A model generated the notes under the pieces. That model ran no database searches, was not told the origin of the DNA, and saw nothing but the letters and a program-made list of their open reading frames with translations. A DNA stretch of 64,000 nucleotides from Leisingera sp. ANG1 (GTDB lineage Bacteria; Pseudomonadota; Alphaproteobacteria; Rhodobacterales; Rhodobacteraceae): assembly GCF_000203975.2 (NCBI RefSeq), contig NZ_AFCF02000009.1, positions 369,552-433,551 on the forward strand. Reading direction: 5' to 3'. This document shows, in pieces, positions 8,054-16,455 of the stretch (position 1 is its first letter; every line of letters starts with the position of its first letter). The translations under genes and the position numbers were made by a program.

Positions 8054-10575
8054 ATGCTGCGGCGTTCCGCCTTGCCTGGCGCTTTGCCCTGCGGGAGTTG
8101 CGCGGCGGCCTGAAAGGGTTTCGCATCTTCCTGGCTTGCCTGGCGCTGGGGGTCGGGGTTATTGCCGCAATTGGCTCCATCCGTGCCTCTATCGAAACAG
8201 GGCTGGAGCGCGAGGGCGCAACCATCCTGGGCGGCGATGCGGAGCTGAATTTCACCTACCGGTTTGCCACTGAAGAAGAGCGCGCCTGGCTGGAACGCAC
8301 CGCGCGGCGCCATTCCGAGATTGCCGAGTTCCGCTCCATGGCGACAGTGGGCGAGGAGCGCGGGCTGACCCAGGTGAAGGCGGTGGATGGGTTGTATCCC
8401 CTGAAAGGCGATATGCAGCTGGCGCCTGAGATGCCGCTGGAAGAGGCGCTGACGGGCGCGGACGGGTTGCCCGGCGGCGTGATGGACCGGGTGCTGGCGG
8501 ACCGTTTGGGGCTGCAGCCGGGGGATACCTTCCGGCTTGGAACACAGGATTTCCGGCTGATGGCGATGATCGCGCTGGAGCCGGATGCCGCGGCCTCAGG
8601 CTTTGAACTTGGGCCGCGCACGATGGTGCGGACGGCGGATCTTGGTGACTCCGGCCTGCTGGAACCCGGCACCATTTTTGACACCAAGTACCGGATGGAA
8701 CTGCCCGCGGGCAGCAATCTGAATGCCCTGCAGGCCGAAGCCGAGGGACTGTTTGAAAGCACCGGCATGCGCTGGCGCGATGCACGGAACGGCGCGCCGG
8801 GGATCACTTCCTTTGTCGAGCGGCTGGGCGGATTCCTGGTGCTGGTCGGCCTGTCCGGCCTGGCAGTGGGCGGCGTCGGCGTGTCCGCTGCCGTGCGCGC
8901 CTACCTGGCGACCAAGACCGCAACCATCGCAACCTTGCGCACGCTGGGGGCGGAGCGGCAGACAATTTTTCTGACCTACTTCCTGCAGATCGGCGCGCTG
9001 ACATTGGTGGGCGTGGGCATCGGCCTGGTACTGGGCGGGCTTGGCCCGGTCCTGCTGGGGCCGCTGATCGCGGCGCAGCTGCCGTTCCCGGCGGTGTTTT
9101 CGCTCTATCCCTCGGCGCTGGCGGAGGCTGCGATTTACGGAGTGCTAACCGCTTTCATCTTTGCCCTTTGGCCACTGGCGCGGGCGGAACGCATCCGTGC
9201 GGCCTCGCTGTTCCGGGATGCCTTTGCCAGCCGCACACGGCTGCCCGCGCCGCGCTATCTGCTGGCAACCGGGGTGGCGCTGGCGGCGCTGGTGGGGCTG
9301 GCGGCGTGGTTCAGCGGCTCGGCGCAGCTGACGCTGTGGACCGCAGGCGGGCTGATGGGGGCGCTGATGGTTCTGCTGGTTGCAGCGCTAGGGATCGGGT
9401 TTATGGCCCGCCGCGGTACCGGGGCGTCGCGCGGGCGCCCTGCCCTGCGGTGGGCGCTCTCGTCCATTGGCAGTGCCCGCGATGGCGCTGTGCCTGCGGT
9501 TCTAGCGCTGGGGCTGGGCCTGACGGTGCTGGCTGCCATCGGCCAGATCGACGGCAACATGCGCCGCGCCATTGCGGGCAACCTGCCGGACGTGGCGCCG
9601 AGCTATTTCTTTGTCGATATCCAGCGCAGCCAGATGCCCGCGTTCCTGGAGCGGGTGGAGAACGATCCCTCCGTCACCCGGGTGGAAAACGCGCCGATGC
9701 TGCGCGGGGTGCTGACCCGGATCAACGGGCAGCCCGCGACGGAGGTTGCGGGCGATCACTGGGTGGTGCGCGGCGACCGTGGCATCACCTATGCCGCCGC
9801 TCAGCCGGAGGCGACTGAGGTCACGGCGGGCAAATGGTGGCCGGAGGATTATTCCGGTGATCCGCAGATCAGCTTTGCCGCCGAGGAGGCGGAGGAACTG
9901 GGCCTTAAGCTGGGGGACACGCTGACGCTGAACATCCTGGGCCGCGACATCACCGGCACAATCACCAGTTTCCGCAACGTGGATTTCTCTACCGCGGGGA
10001 TGGGGTTTGTGATGGTCCTGAACGAGGCTGCTCTGGCCGGTGCGCCGCACAGTTTCATCGCCACCGTCTATGCAGAGGAGCAGGCCGAGGCTGCGATCCT
10101 GCGCGATCTGGCGCGGGAGATGCCGAATATCACCGCAATCCGGATGCGCGATGCCATCGACCGGGTGTCAGACATCCTGCGCCAGCTGGCGGCGGCCACC
10201 GCGTATGGCGCGGCGGCGACGCTGCTGACCGGGTTCCTGGTGCTGCTGGGCACCGCGGCTGCGGGGGAGCCTGCGCGGCGCTATGAGGCAGCGCTGCTGA
10301 AAACCCTGGGCGCGCCGCGCAAGCAGATCCTGGCAAGCTTTGCGCTGCGCTCTGCCCTGCTGGGCGCGGCGGCGGGCATGGTTGCGCTGGCGGCGGGCAT
10401 TGCCGGGGCCTGGGCGATCAACGCCTATGTGTTCGAGACCAGCTATGCGGTGATCTGGCCCAATGCGCTGATGGTGATTTCCGGCGGGGTGCTGACAACG
10501 CTGCTGGCCGGGCTTGCCTTTGCGCTGCGACCGCTTGCGGCCAAGCCGGCCCGCATCCTGCGAGCCCGCGAGTAA
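8050..10575 (+). CDS. ybbP: FtsX-like permease (YbbP family)
   Basis: An 841-aa inner-membrane permease, partner of the preceding ATPase. The N-terminal segment ALRELRGGLKGFRIFLACLA is the family's characteristic first helix. A large periplasmic domain follows (about 45-250), then three helices forming FtsX domain 1 (about 255-365), further helices near 400-450, a second periplasmic domain and C-terminal FtsX domain 2 (about 715-835). The length and topology fit YbbP. The location next to tesA suggests a role in exporting or releasing lipophilic molecules, but this is inferred from context only. Confidence 0.9.
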
Positions 10576-10599
10576 GAAGCAGAACTGCGGCGGCCTGCC

Positions 10600-11049
10600 T
10601 TAGCGGGCGCCGCAGGACACCGGTTGCAGGATCCGCATCAGGTCGTGGTTGTCGCAAACCAGAGATTCCAGCGAGATATCGTCCAGCGAGGTGTAGAAAG
10701 CCTGGGCTGCATCCGCCAGCGCCACCTTGAGGCGGCAGGCCGAGGCCAGCGGGCAGGTGTTGTCCGCATCTGCAAAGCATTCCACCATCGGCAGGTTGCC
10801 TTCCACATCGCGGAACACATCGCCGATTCGGATCTCTGCGGCGTTCTTACCCAGGTTCATACCGCCGTTGCGGCCGCGCTGGGTGGCAAGATAGCCCAGC
10901 TGGCTCAGCTGGTTGATCACCTGCGCCAGGTGGTTTTCCGAGATATTACAGCACTCTGCAATCTCGGCCTTGGTCACCAGGCGGTCTTCATGCGCGGCGC
11001 AGTACATCAGCAGCCGCACGGCAATGTTGGTCCTTTTGGTAATGCGCAT
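10600..11049 (-). CDS. Rrf2-family Fe-S regulator, NsrR-like
   Basis: A 149-aa DNA-binding regulator. The N-terminal winged helix (MRITKRTNIAVRLLMYCAAH, then VTKAEIAECCNISENHLAQV) is typical of Rrf2. Cysteines 91, 99 and 105 lie in VECFADADNTC and ASACRLK, the pattern of NsrR, which holds a [Fe-S] cluster and senses nitric oxide. The intergenic region to the divergent gene contains two ATTGCA copies (11069-11074 and 11081-11086) and an FNR-like box, so autoregulation and oxygen control are plausible. IscR or RirA are alternatives, but the 'ECF...C.L...CRLK' order favours NsrR. No NO-detoxifying gene lies next to it. Confidence 0.8.
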   Translation of the reverse strand: MRITKRTNIAVRLLMYCAAHEDRLVTKAEIAECCNISENHLAQVINQLSQLGYLATQRGRNGGMNLGKNAAEIRIGDVFRDVEGNLPMVECFADADNTCPLASACRLKVALADAAQAFYTSLDDISLESLVCDNHDLMRILQPVSCGAR

Positions 11050-11105
11050 GGGGTGCTCCCGAAGCTAGATTGCATAGCTTATTGCACAAGCCGCCAAAAA
11101 GCGGT

Positions 11106-11119
11106 TTGACATACATCAA
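11106..11119. promoter_or_regulatory. FNR/FnrL-type box
   Basis: TTGACATACATCAA matches the FNR consensus TTGAT-N4-ATCAA at nine of ten positions. It lies 57 bp upstream of the NsrR-like start and 31 bp upstream of the gamma-glutamylcyclotransferase-like start at 11150. TTGACA in the same place could double as a -35 box. Confidence 0.5.
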
Positions 11120-11149
11120 TAAGCGGAAATGCGGCGGAAGGGTGCGCAG

Positions 11150-11722
11150 ATGACGGCTCCTTACTTCTTTGGCTACGGCAGCCTGGTGAATACGGCGACA
11201 CACAGCTACGGCGGTGCCCAGCCTGCCCGCCTGAAGGGCTGGCGGCGGGCCTGGGTTCACACCTCCCTGCGCGAGGTGGCATTTCTGTCGGCGGTGCCCT
11301 GCGAGAACAGTGAAATCGACGGGTTGATTGCCGAGGTGCCGGGTGCCGACTGGGCGGCGCTGGACGAACGGGAGTTTGCCTATGAGCGGCTGCCGGCCTC
11401 GGACCGCGTGCAGCACGGGCTGGCGGGCGCGCCGGAAATCTCTGTCTATGCGGTCGCTGCCGACAAGCAGAACGGCGTCAGCGAGCAGCACCCGATCCTG
11501 CTGAGCTATCTGGATGTGGTGCTGCAGGGCTACCTGCGGGTATTTGGTGATGACGGCCTGAAGGGCTTCGTGGACACCACCGACGGCTGGGATGCGCCAA
11601 TTCTGGATGACCGTGCAGCACCGCGGTATCCGCGCCATCAGAGCATCGCCGCAGCAGAGCGCAAAATCTTTGACGATCTGATCGACAGCACCGGCGCCCG
11701 CCGCATAGTCTGGAAGGCATGA
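11150..11722 (+). CDS. gamma-glutamylcyclotransferase-fold protein
   Basis: A 190-aa protein that begins MTAPYFFGYGSLVN, the diagnostic FGYGSL strand-loop of the GGCT/BtrG fold, which binds gamma-glutamyl substrates such as glutathione. The likely catalytic glutamate lies in EREFAYERL. The C-terminal half (HPILLSYLDVVLQGYL) is longer than in ChaC-type enzymes. ATG 11150 has GGCGGAAGGG at 11133-11142. An alternative ATG at 11129 would add seven residues. It overlaps the DUF2254 gene by four bases. The substrate is uncertain. Confidence 0.75.
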   Translation: MTAPYFFGYGSLVNTATHSYGGAQPARLKGWRRAWVHTSLREVAFLSAVPCENSEIDGLIAEVPGADWAALDEREFAYERLPASDRVQHGLAGAPEISVYAVAADKQNGVSEQHPILLSYLDVVLQGYLRVFGDDGLKGFVDTTDGWDAPILDDRAAPRYPRHQSIAAAERKIFDDLIDSTGARRIVWKA

Positions 11723-12912
11723 TCGAAAAGCTATTATTGCACCTGGGCCGGATTGCGCGGCAGCTCTGGTTCAGGGTTGTTCTTATTTCCATAATCTCCG
11801 TGCTGGCGCTGCTGCTGGCGCCGCTGGCGAAACCCTGGCTGCCGGACAACCTGAGCGGAGATTTCGGGCGCGAGGCAGTGCTGCCGGTTCTGACGATCCT
11901 GGCGTCTGGCATGCTGGCGGTCACCACGTTCTCGCTGAACGTCATGGTCAGCGCGTATCGCACAGCCGCGTCAATGGCGACGCCGCGGGTCTACCGGCTG
12001 CTGCTGGAGGACACTGTCACCCACCGGGTGCTGGCGACCTTTGTCAGCGGCTTCATCTATTCGCTGAGCGCGGTGATCCTGTTCCGGGCCGGCTATTTCA
12101 CCCCGGAAGGCGCGCTGGTGGTGTTTGGCCTGACCGTCATCGTGGTGGTGCTGATCGTCGGCGCCATCCTGCGCTGGATCGACCATTTGTCGAGCCTGGG
12201 CAGCATGGACCACACTCTGCGGCTGATCGAGAGCCGCACCCGCGCCAGCCTGAAGGCGCGGATGGACAAGCCCTGCCTCGGCGGCCTGTGCGCGCGGGAA
12301 GAGGCCAAGCCCGAGGACGCCGTTGATATCCCCGCTGCTAAAAGCGGCTTTGTCCGCTATGCGGGACTGTCGCGGCTGAATGAGCTGGCAGAGGAGGCCG
12401 GCACCCAGATCACCTTGGCGCGGGCGCCAGGGGAATACATCCTGCGCGGCCAGCCGGTGGCCTGGGCCACGGCGGGGGACAATGATTTCTGCAAGGCGGC
12501 CTCTGCGGCGATCGACATCGGCGATGTGCGCAGTTTCGACCAGGACCCGTCCTTTGGCCTCACGCTGCTGGCGGAGACCGCGCAGCGGGCGCTGTCGCCC
12601 GGTGTCAACGACCCCGGCACCGCGGTGGAGGTGATGGGGCGGCTGGAGCGGCTGCTGTGGGAGAATATGCCGGCGGATGAGACCAGCGGGACACGCGAAG
12701 CGACCTATGCGAATGTGAGCATCCCGCCGGTCACAGCCAAGCATCTGCTGCACTGCGCCTTTCCGCCGATTGCCCGCTGCGGCAGCGACTCGCCTTCGGT
12801 GATGCGCTGGATGGAGAAATCACTTGATGCGCTTGGCGGCCATCCGAACCCGGACATGGCAGAGGCGGCCAAGGAGATGTGCCGGGAGGTAAAGGACGGC
12901 CGCTGGGGTTGA
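11719..12912 (+). CDS. DUF2254 predicted membrane protein
   Basis: A 397-aa inner-membrane protein. Four hydrophobic segments are seen: about residues 16-36, 55-80, 100-122 and 130-152. A soluble C-terminal domain follows with RALSPGVNDPGTAVEVMGRL, the most conserved DUF2254 stretch. The central loop has a Cys pair in CLGGLC. No activity is known for the family. ATGA coupling at 11719 puts it in an operon with the preceding gene, under the FNR-like box. Confidence 0.85.
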   Translation: MIEKLLLHLGRIARQLWFRVVLISIISVLALLLAPLAKPWLPDNLSGDFGREAVLPVLTILASGMLAVTTFSLNVMVSAYRTAASMATPRVYRLLLEDTVTHRVLATFVSGFIYSLSAVILFRAGYFTPEGALVVFGLTVIVVVLIVGAILRWIDHLSSLGSMDHTLRLIESRTRASLKARMDKPCLGGLCAREEAKPEDAVDIPAAKSGFVRYAGLSRLNELAEEAGTQITLARAPGEYILRGQPVAWATAGDNDFCKAASAAIDIGDVRSFDQDPSFGLTLLAETAQRALSPGVNDPGTAVEVMGRLERLLWENMPADETSGTREATYANVSIPPVTAKHLLHCAFPPIARCGSDSPSVMRWMEKSLDALGGHPNPDMAEAAKEMCREVKDGRWG

Positions 12913-12940
12913 ACCGCCCGCACCCAGCCCTTCTGGACAG

Positions 12941-12973
12941 AAAAAGGCGGCGCCATCAGGCACCGCCCTTTTT
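12941..12973. terminator. bidirectional terminator between DUF2254 gene and gltX
   Basis: AAAAAGGCGG and CCGCCCTTTTT pair across a short loop with an inner GCC/GGC stem. The A-run on one side and the T-run on the other allow it to end both convergent transcripts. Confidence 0.75.
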
Positions 12974-12993
12974 ACACCAGTATGTCTCAGGTG

Positions 12994-14319
12994 TCAGCCG
13001 CGGGCGCGCACGGTTTCCATCAGCGCCAGCAGGGCGGACATGTCGGGACCGCGCTCCATGCCGGTGACGGCTTTGCGCAGCGGCATGAACAGGCCCTTGC
13101 CCTTGCGGCCAGTCGCCTCTTTCACCGCGGCGGTCCACTTGCCCCAGCTTTCGCTGTCGTAGGGGCCTTCGGGCAGCAGGGCCATCGCTTCGGTGATGAA
13201 ATCCTTGTCTTCATCCGCAACCAGCGGCTCGGCACCGTCGCGGCACAGCTCCCACCAGCCCGCGAGATCCTGGAGCGTGGTGATGTTTTCCTTGGCCATG
13301 TCCCAGAAGGCGGCCTGTTTCTCCGCCGGAACGCCCAGTGCGTCCACGTGGCTTTGCACGGCTTCCAGCGGCAGCGACTGCAGGTGGCGGGCGGTCAGCG
13401 GATAGAGATCCTCGACATCGAACTTGGTCGGCGCGGCACCAAAGCGGTTGATGTCGAAGCCCTCGATCAGCTCTGCCAGTTCCGAGCGCAGTTCAACCGG
13501 GTCGGAGGAACCCAGGCGCGCCATCAGGCTGAGGAGCGCCATCGGCTGCACGCCGGCCTCGCGCAGGTCGCGCAGCGCCAGGGTGCCCAGACGCTTGGAC
13601 AGCGCCTCGCCCTGCGGGCCGGTCAGCAGCGAGTGGTGGGCGAAGGAGGGGACAGAACCGCCCAGCGCCTCGATGATCTGGATCTGGGTGGCGGTGTTGG
13701 TGACGTGGTCGGAGCCGCGCACCACATGGGTCACACCCATCTCGGTGTCGTCGACCACCGAGGCAAGCGTGTAAAGGAACTGGCCGTCGCCGCGGATCAG
13801 CACCGGGTCGGAGACCGAGGCCGCGTCGATGGAGATGTCGCCCAGGATGCCGTCGGTCCACTCAATGCGCTGATGGTCCAGCTTGAAGCGCCAGACGCCG
13901 TCGCCGCGCTCAGCCCGCAGGGCAGCTTTCTCGTCGTCGGACAGGTTCAGCGCGGCGCGGTCATAGACCGGCGGCTTGCCCATGTTCAGCTGCTTCTTGC
14001 GTTTCAGGTCCAGTTCAGTCGGGGTCTCAAACGCCTCGTAGAAGCGGCCGATCTCCCGCAGCTTGTCGGCGGCCGCCACATAGCGGTCAAGGCGCTCGGA
14101 CTGGCGTTCGACCTTGTCCCAGGTCAGGCCCAGCCATTCCAGGTCCTGCTTGATTGCATCGACGTATTCTTCCTTAGACCGCTCCGGGTCGGTGTCGTCG
14201 ATGCGCAGAATGAAAGTGCCGCCGGCCTTGCGGGCGATCAGATAGTTCATCAGCGCGGTGCGCAGGTTGCCGACGTGGATATAGCCGGTCGGCGACGGGG
14301 CAAAACGGGTGGTGGTCAT
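12994..14319 (-). CDS. gltX: glutamyl-tRNA synthetase (GltX2-like)
   Basis: A 441-aa class I aminoacyl-tRNA synthetase. The adenylate-binding motif appears as SPTGYIHVGN and the KMSKS equivalent as EALSKRLG. The Glu-recognition region RIDDTDPERS is intact. At about 440 residues, it fits the shorter second GluRS found in many alphaproteobacteria, which together with GatCAB can supply Gln-tRNA. The ATG at 14319 is preferred over GTG 14322 because AGGAG then stands seven bases upstream. A terminator separates it from the convergent DUF2254 gene. Confidence 0.92.
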   Translation of the reverse strand: MTTTRFAPSPTGYIHVGNLRTALMNYLIARKAGGTFILRIDDTDPERSKEEYVDAIKQDLEWLGLTWDKVERQSERLDRYVAAADKLREIGRFYEAFETPTELDLKRKKQLNMGKPPVYDRAALNLSDDEKAALRAERGDGVWRFKLDHQRIEWTDGILGDISIDAASVSDPVLIRGDGQFLYTLASVVDDTEMGVTHVVRGSDHVTNTATQIQIIEALGGSVPSFAHHSLLTGPQGEALSKRLGTLALRDLREAGVQPMALLSLMARLGSSDPVELRSELAELIEGFDINRFGAAPTKFDVEDLYPLTARHLQSLPLEAVQSHVDALGVPAEKQAAFWDMAKENITTLQDLAGWWELCRDGAEPLVADEDKDFITEAMALLPEGPYDSESWGKWTAAVKEATGRKGKGLFMPLRKAVTGMERGPDMSALLALMETVRARG

Positions 14320-14413
14320 CACGAGTCTCCTGTTGCCCTGCCCCTTGTCACATGGGCCGCGGTTTGTCCAGTTTCGCGAGGGTTAACGCGCCTTTGGCGC
14401 GGGCCTGCGGCGC

Positions 14414-14436
14414 GAGTATTTTTGGAAAGATGAAGC
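14414..14436 (+). repeat. dispersed intergenic repeat, copy 1
   Basis: GAGTATTTTTGG...GATGAAGC, identical over 23 bp to the minus-strand copy at 42281-42303 and diverged from 38251-38273. It lies four bases beyond the stop of the DUF1801 gene, inside the 121-bp gap before gltX. Confidence 0.75.
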
Positions 14437-14440
14437 GAGG

Positions 14441-14869
14441 TTATTCAGGCTGCACAGGCCAGATTGCATTGAGGTCTTTGATGCCCGCGCGGATCAGCTC
14501 AGCCAGCACGTTCAGATCAATGTCGGCGAGCTTGTTCACATAAAGGCAGCTTTTGCCGAGGCGGTGCTTGCCCAATCGGGCCAGGATGGCACTGTAGTCC
14601 TGGTAGCCCGGCATGATGTAGATCGAATGGCGCGCCCGGCGCGGGGTAAATCCGGTGGCCAGGAACTCGCCTTCGCGGCCCGTTGCGTAGCGGTAGTGGT
14701 ATCTGCCGTAACCGACGATAGACGGTCCCCACATCTGCGGCTGATAGCCTGTCGCCTTGCGGAACAGACGGTCCAGTTCCTGCGCCTCGACCAATTTGCG
14801 CTCCGGCTCCACCGCTTGCAGAAACTCTATGACGCTTGCGCCCGTCAGGGCTGTCTTGTTCCGGCTCAT
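14441..14869 (-). CDS. DUF1801 (YdhG-like) domain protein
   Basis: A 142-aa soluble protein of the DUF1801 family. Recognisable parts are MWGPSIVGYGRYHYRY, a conserved W-G--I-GYG-Y--Y stretch near residues 45-60, FTPRRARHSIYIMPG near 72-86, and GKSCLYVNKLADIDL near 104-118. The start at 14869 follows AGGAGGG. The fold is related to proteins sometimes listed as iron chaperones (frataxin-like Fra), but the role is not established. Confidence 0.85.
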   Translation of the reverse strand: MSRNKTALTGASVIEFLQAVEPERKLVEAQELDRLFRKATGYQPQMWGPSIVGYGRYHYRYATGREGEFLATGFTPRRARHSIYIMPGYQDYSAILARLGKHRLGKSCLYVNKLADIDLNVLAELIRAGIKDLNAIWPVQPE

Positions 14870-14944
14870 CCGCCAGCCCTCCTGCTGAGATGATAGCACA
14901 ACGGGAGCAGTCTGGAAGTGCCGGGCGTTTGGCTGGCGGAGGGA

Positions 14945-16327
14945 TCAGTAGCCAGTTTGAGGGCCGTAGCCGCCGCCGTCGGTGAAGCGCGACAGGCGGA
15001 AGGCGTGCGGGTCCACCACCGGGATGCTGCCGGTCACCAGATCAGCGGCCAGCCGTCCGGCAGCGGGGCCGATACCAAAACCGTGGCCGGAAAAGCCGGT
15101 GGCAATGAACAGCCCCGGCAAGCTGTCGACCTGCGAGAGGACCGGGATTGCATCCGGTGTCACATCCATCAGCCCGGCCCAGCTTTGCACCACATCGGCG
15201 CCCTGCAGCACCGGGAATGCTCTTTGCGCTGCGGCCCAGCCGCTGCGGAGTGCTTTCTGAGAGGGTGCCGGATCTAGAACGCGGCACTGTTCAAAAGGGC
15301 TAATGTCCTGCGGATCCCATCGGTGCGCCTGGGCAGCTTCCTCGGCCCAGCGGCCGGAGACACGGAATTGCAGGGCCCGCCATTCCTGGCGCAGGCTGGG
15401 CAGGTATTTCCAGCCAAGGCGGAAACTGTCAGGAACGATGTCCACCACATTTTCCATCGCATCAGAGACCGTGTAGCCACCGTCTGCCCGCTTGCGCAGG
15501 CCGAGATTGCCGCTGCGCACCGCTGTTTCCGGACCTCCCGGCACCGGCGAGGTGCGCAGAACCGAGTTCAGCACCTTGAGCTGCGGCAGGTCCACGCCCG
15601 CATTGCCCAGGAACAGCCGCGACCAAGCGCCGCCTGCGGTGACAACGGCGGAACAGGCCACCCGGCCGCGTTCGGTCATCACCCCGCTGATGCGGCCCGC
15701 AGAAGTTTCAACACTGCGCACGGCGCAATCGGTCATTACTTTCGCCCCGGCAGCACGGGCGGCGGAGGCGATTGCGTGGGTTGCCAGCTGCGGTTCGGCG
15801 CGGCCGTCCATGGGCGTGTGCAGCGCTGCCTGCGCCTTGGTCTGGTGTCCTGGCATCAGCTGGGCCAGCTGTTGGCCGCGGACCATGCGCGCGCCCTGGT
15901 CCCAGCTGTCGAGGTTGCGCAGCCAGCGCTCCAGCTGCGCCTCGCGCTTGGCGGTCTCAGCCGTGTAGAGGATACCGGATCGGGTGAAGCCGGTCTCATG
16001 CCCGGTGCGTTCTGCCAATCCGTCCCACAGGCGCAAAGCCTCTGCCATCAGAGGGATTTCCCGCGGGTCGCGGCAAGCGATACGCACCCACCCCCAGTTG
16101 CGCGAGCTTTGCTCCCCTGCGATCTGGCCCTTTTCGCAGAGCAGCACCGAGTGGCCGCGTTCGGCCAGCTCCAGCGCGGTGCTGGCACCAATGATGCCGC
16201 CGCCGATCACCACGGCGTCAACGGCCTTGGGCAAGGCCAGATCGGATTGGAAATGAGGCAGCTTCGGTCCGGGCATGCGGGCATCTATGCCCGCAGCATT
16301 ACCGCCGGTCCAGCGTGCATGCGACAC
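14945..16327 (-). CDS. FAD-dependent oxidoreductase (DAO family)
   Basis: About 460 aa. The dinucleotide-binding Rossmann motif VVIGGGIIGASTALELAERG near residues 39-58 is followed by the FAD-contacting EKGQIAGEQSSRNWGW, and the C-terminus carries ATGFSGHGFGIGPAAGRL, the second FAD-contact block of D-amino-acid-oxidase-like enzymes. Such proteins oxidise secondary amines or amino acids. 'SSRNWGWVR' resembles the gamma-glutamylputrescine or hydroxyproline-type branch, but the substrate is not determined. The start is uncertain: GTG 16327 or ATG 16276 (MPGPKLPHF), neither with a strong ribosome site. There is no transporter or amine operon beside it. Confidence 0.8.
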   Translation of the reverse strand: MSHARWTGGNAAGIDARMPGPKLPHFQSDLALPKAVDAVVIGGGIIGASTALELAERGHSVLLCEKGQIAGEQSSRNWGWVRIACRDPREIPLMAEALRLWDGLAERTGHETGFTRSGILYTAETAKREAQLERWLRNLDSWDQGARMVRGQQLAQLMPGHQTKAQAALHTPMDGRAEPQLATHAIASAARAAGAKVMTDCAVRSVETSAGRISGVMTERGRVACSAVVTAGGAWSRLFLGNAGVDLPQLKVLNSVLRTSPVPGGPETAVRSGNLGLRKRADGGYTVSDAMENVVDIVPDSFRLGWKYLPSLRQEWRALQFRVSGRWAEEAAQAHRWDPQDISPFEQCRVLDPAPSQKALRSGWAAAQRAFPVLQGADVVQSWAGLMDVTPDAIPVLSQVDSLPGLFIATGFSGHGFGIGPAAGRLAADLVTGSIPVVDPHAFRLSRFTDGGGYGPQTGY

Positions 16328-16455
16328 AGGTTGCGCCGCATTCGGCCATTGTGATTTTTCCGCCGCATATCAGAACGTTACCGGCAACGAAAAACCCTAA
16401 ACCGCGACTAAAGAGACGCGGATTAACCTGCGGAGTCAACGGGTTAGCGCGGCCT

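Noticed and set aside
12994-14319. HIGH and KMSKS deviations in gltX (HVGN, ALSKR) as signs of an inactive synthetase
   Set aside because: Similar variants are normal in the second GluRS of alphaproteobacteria, and the remaining active-site motifs are intact.
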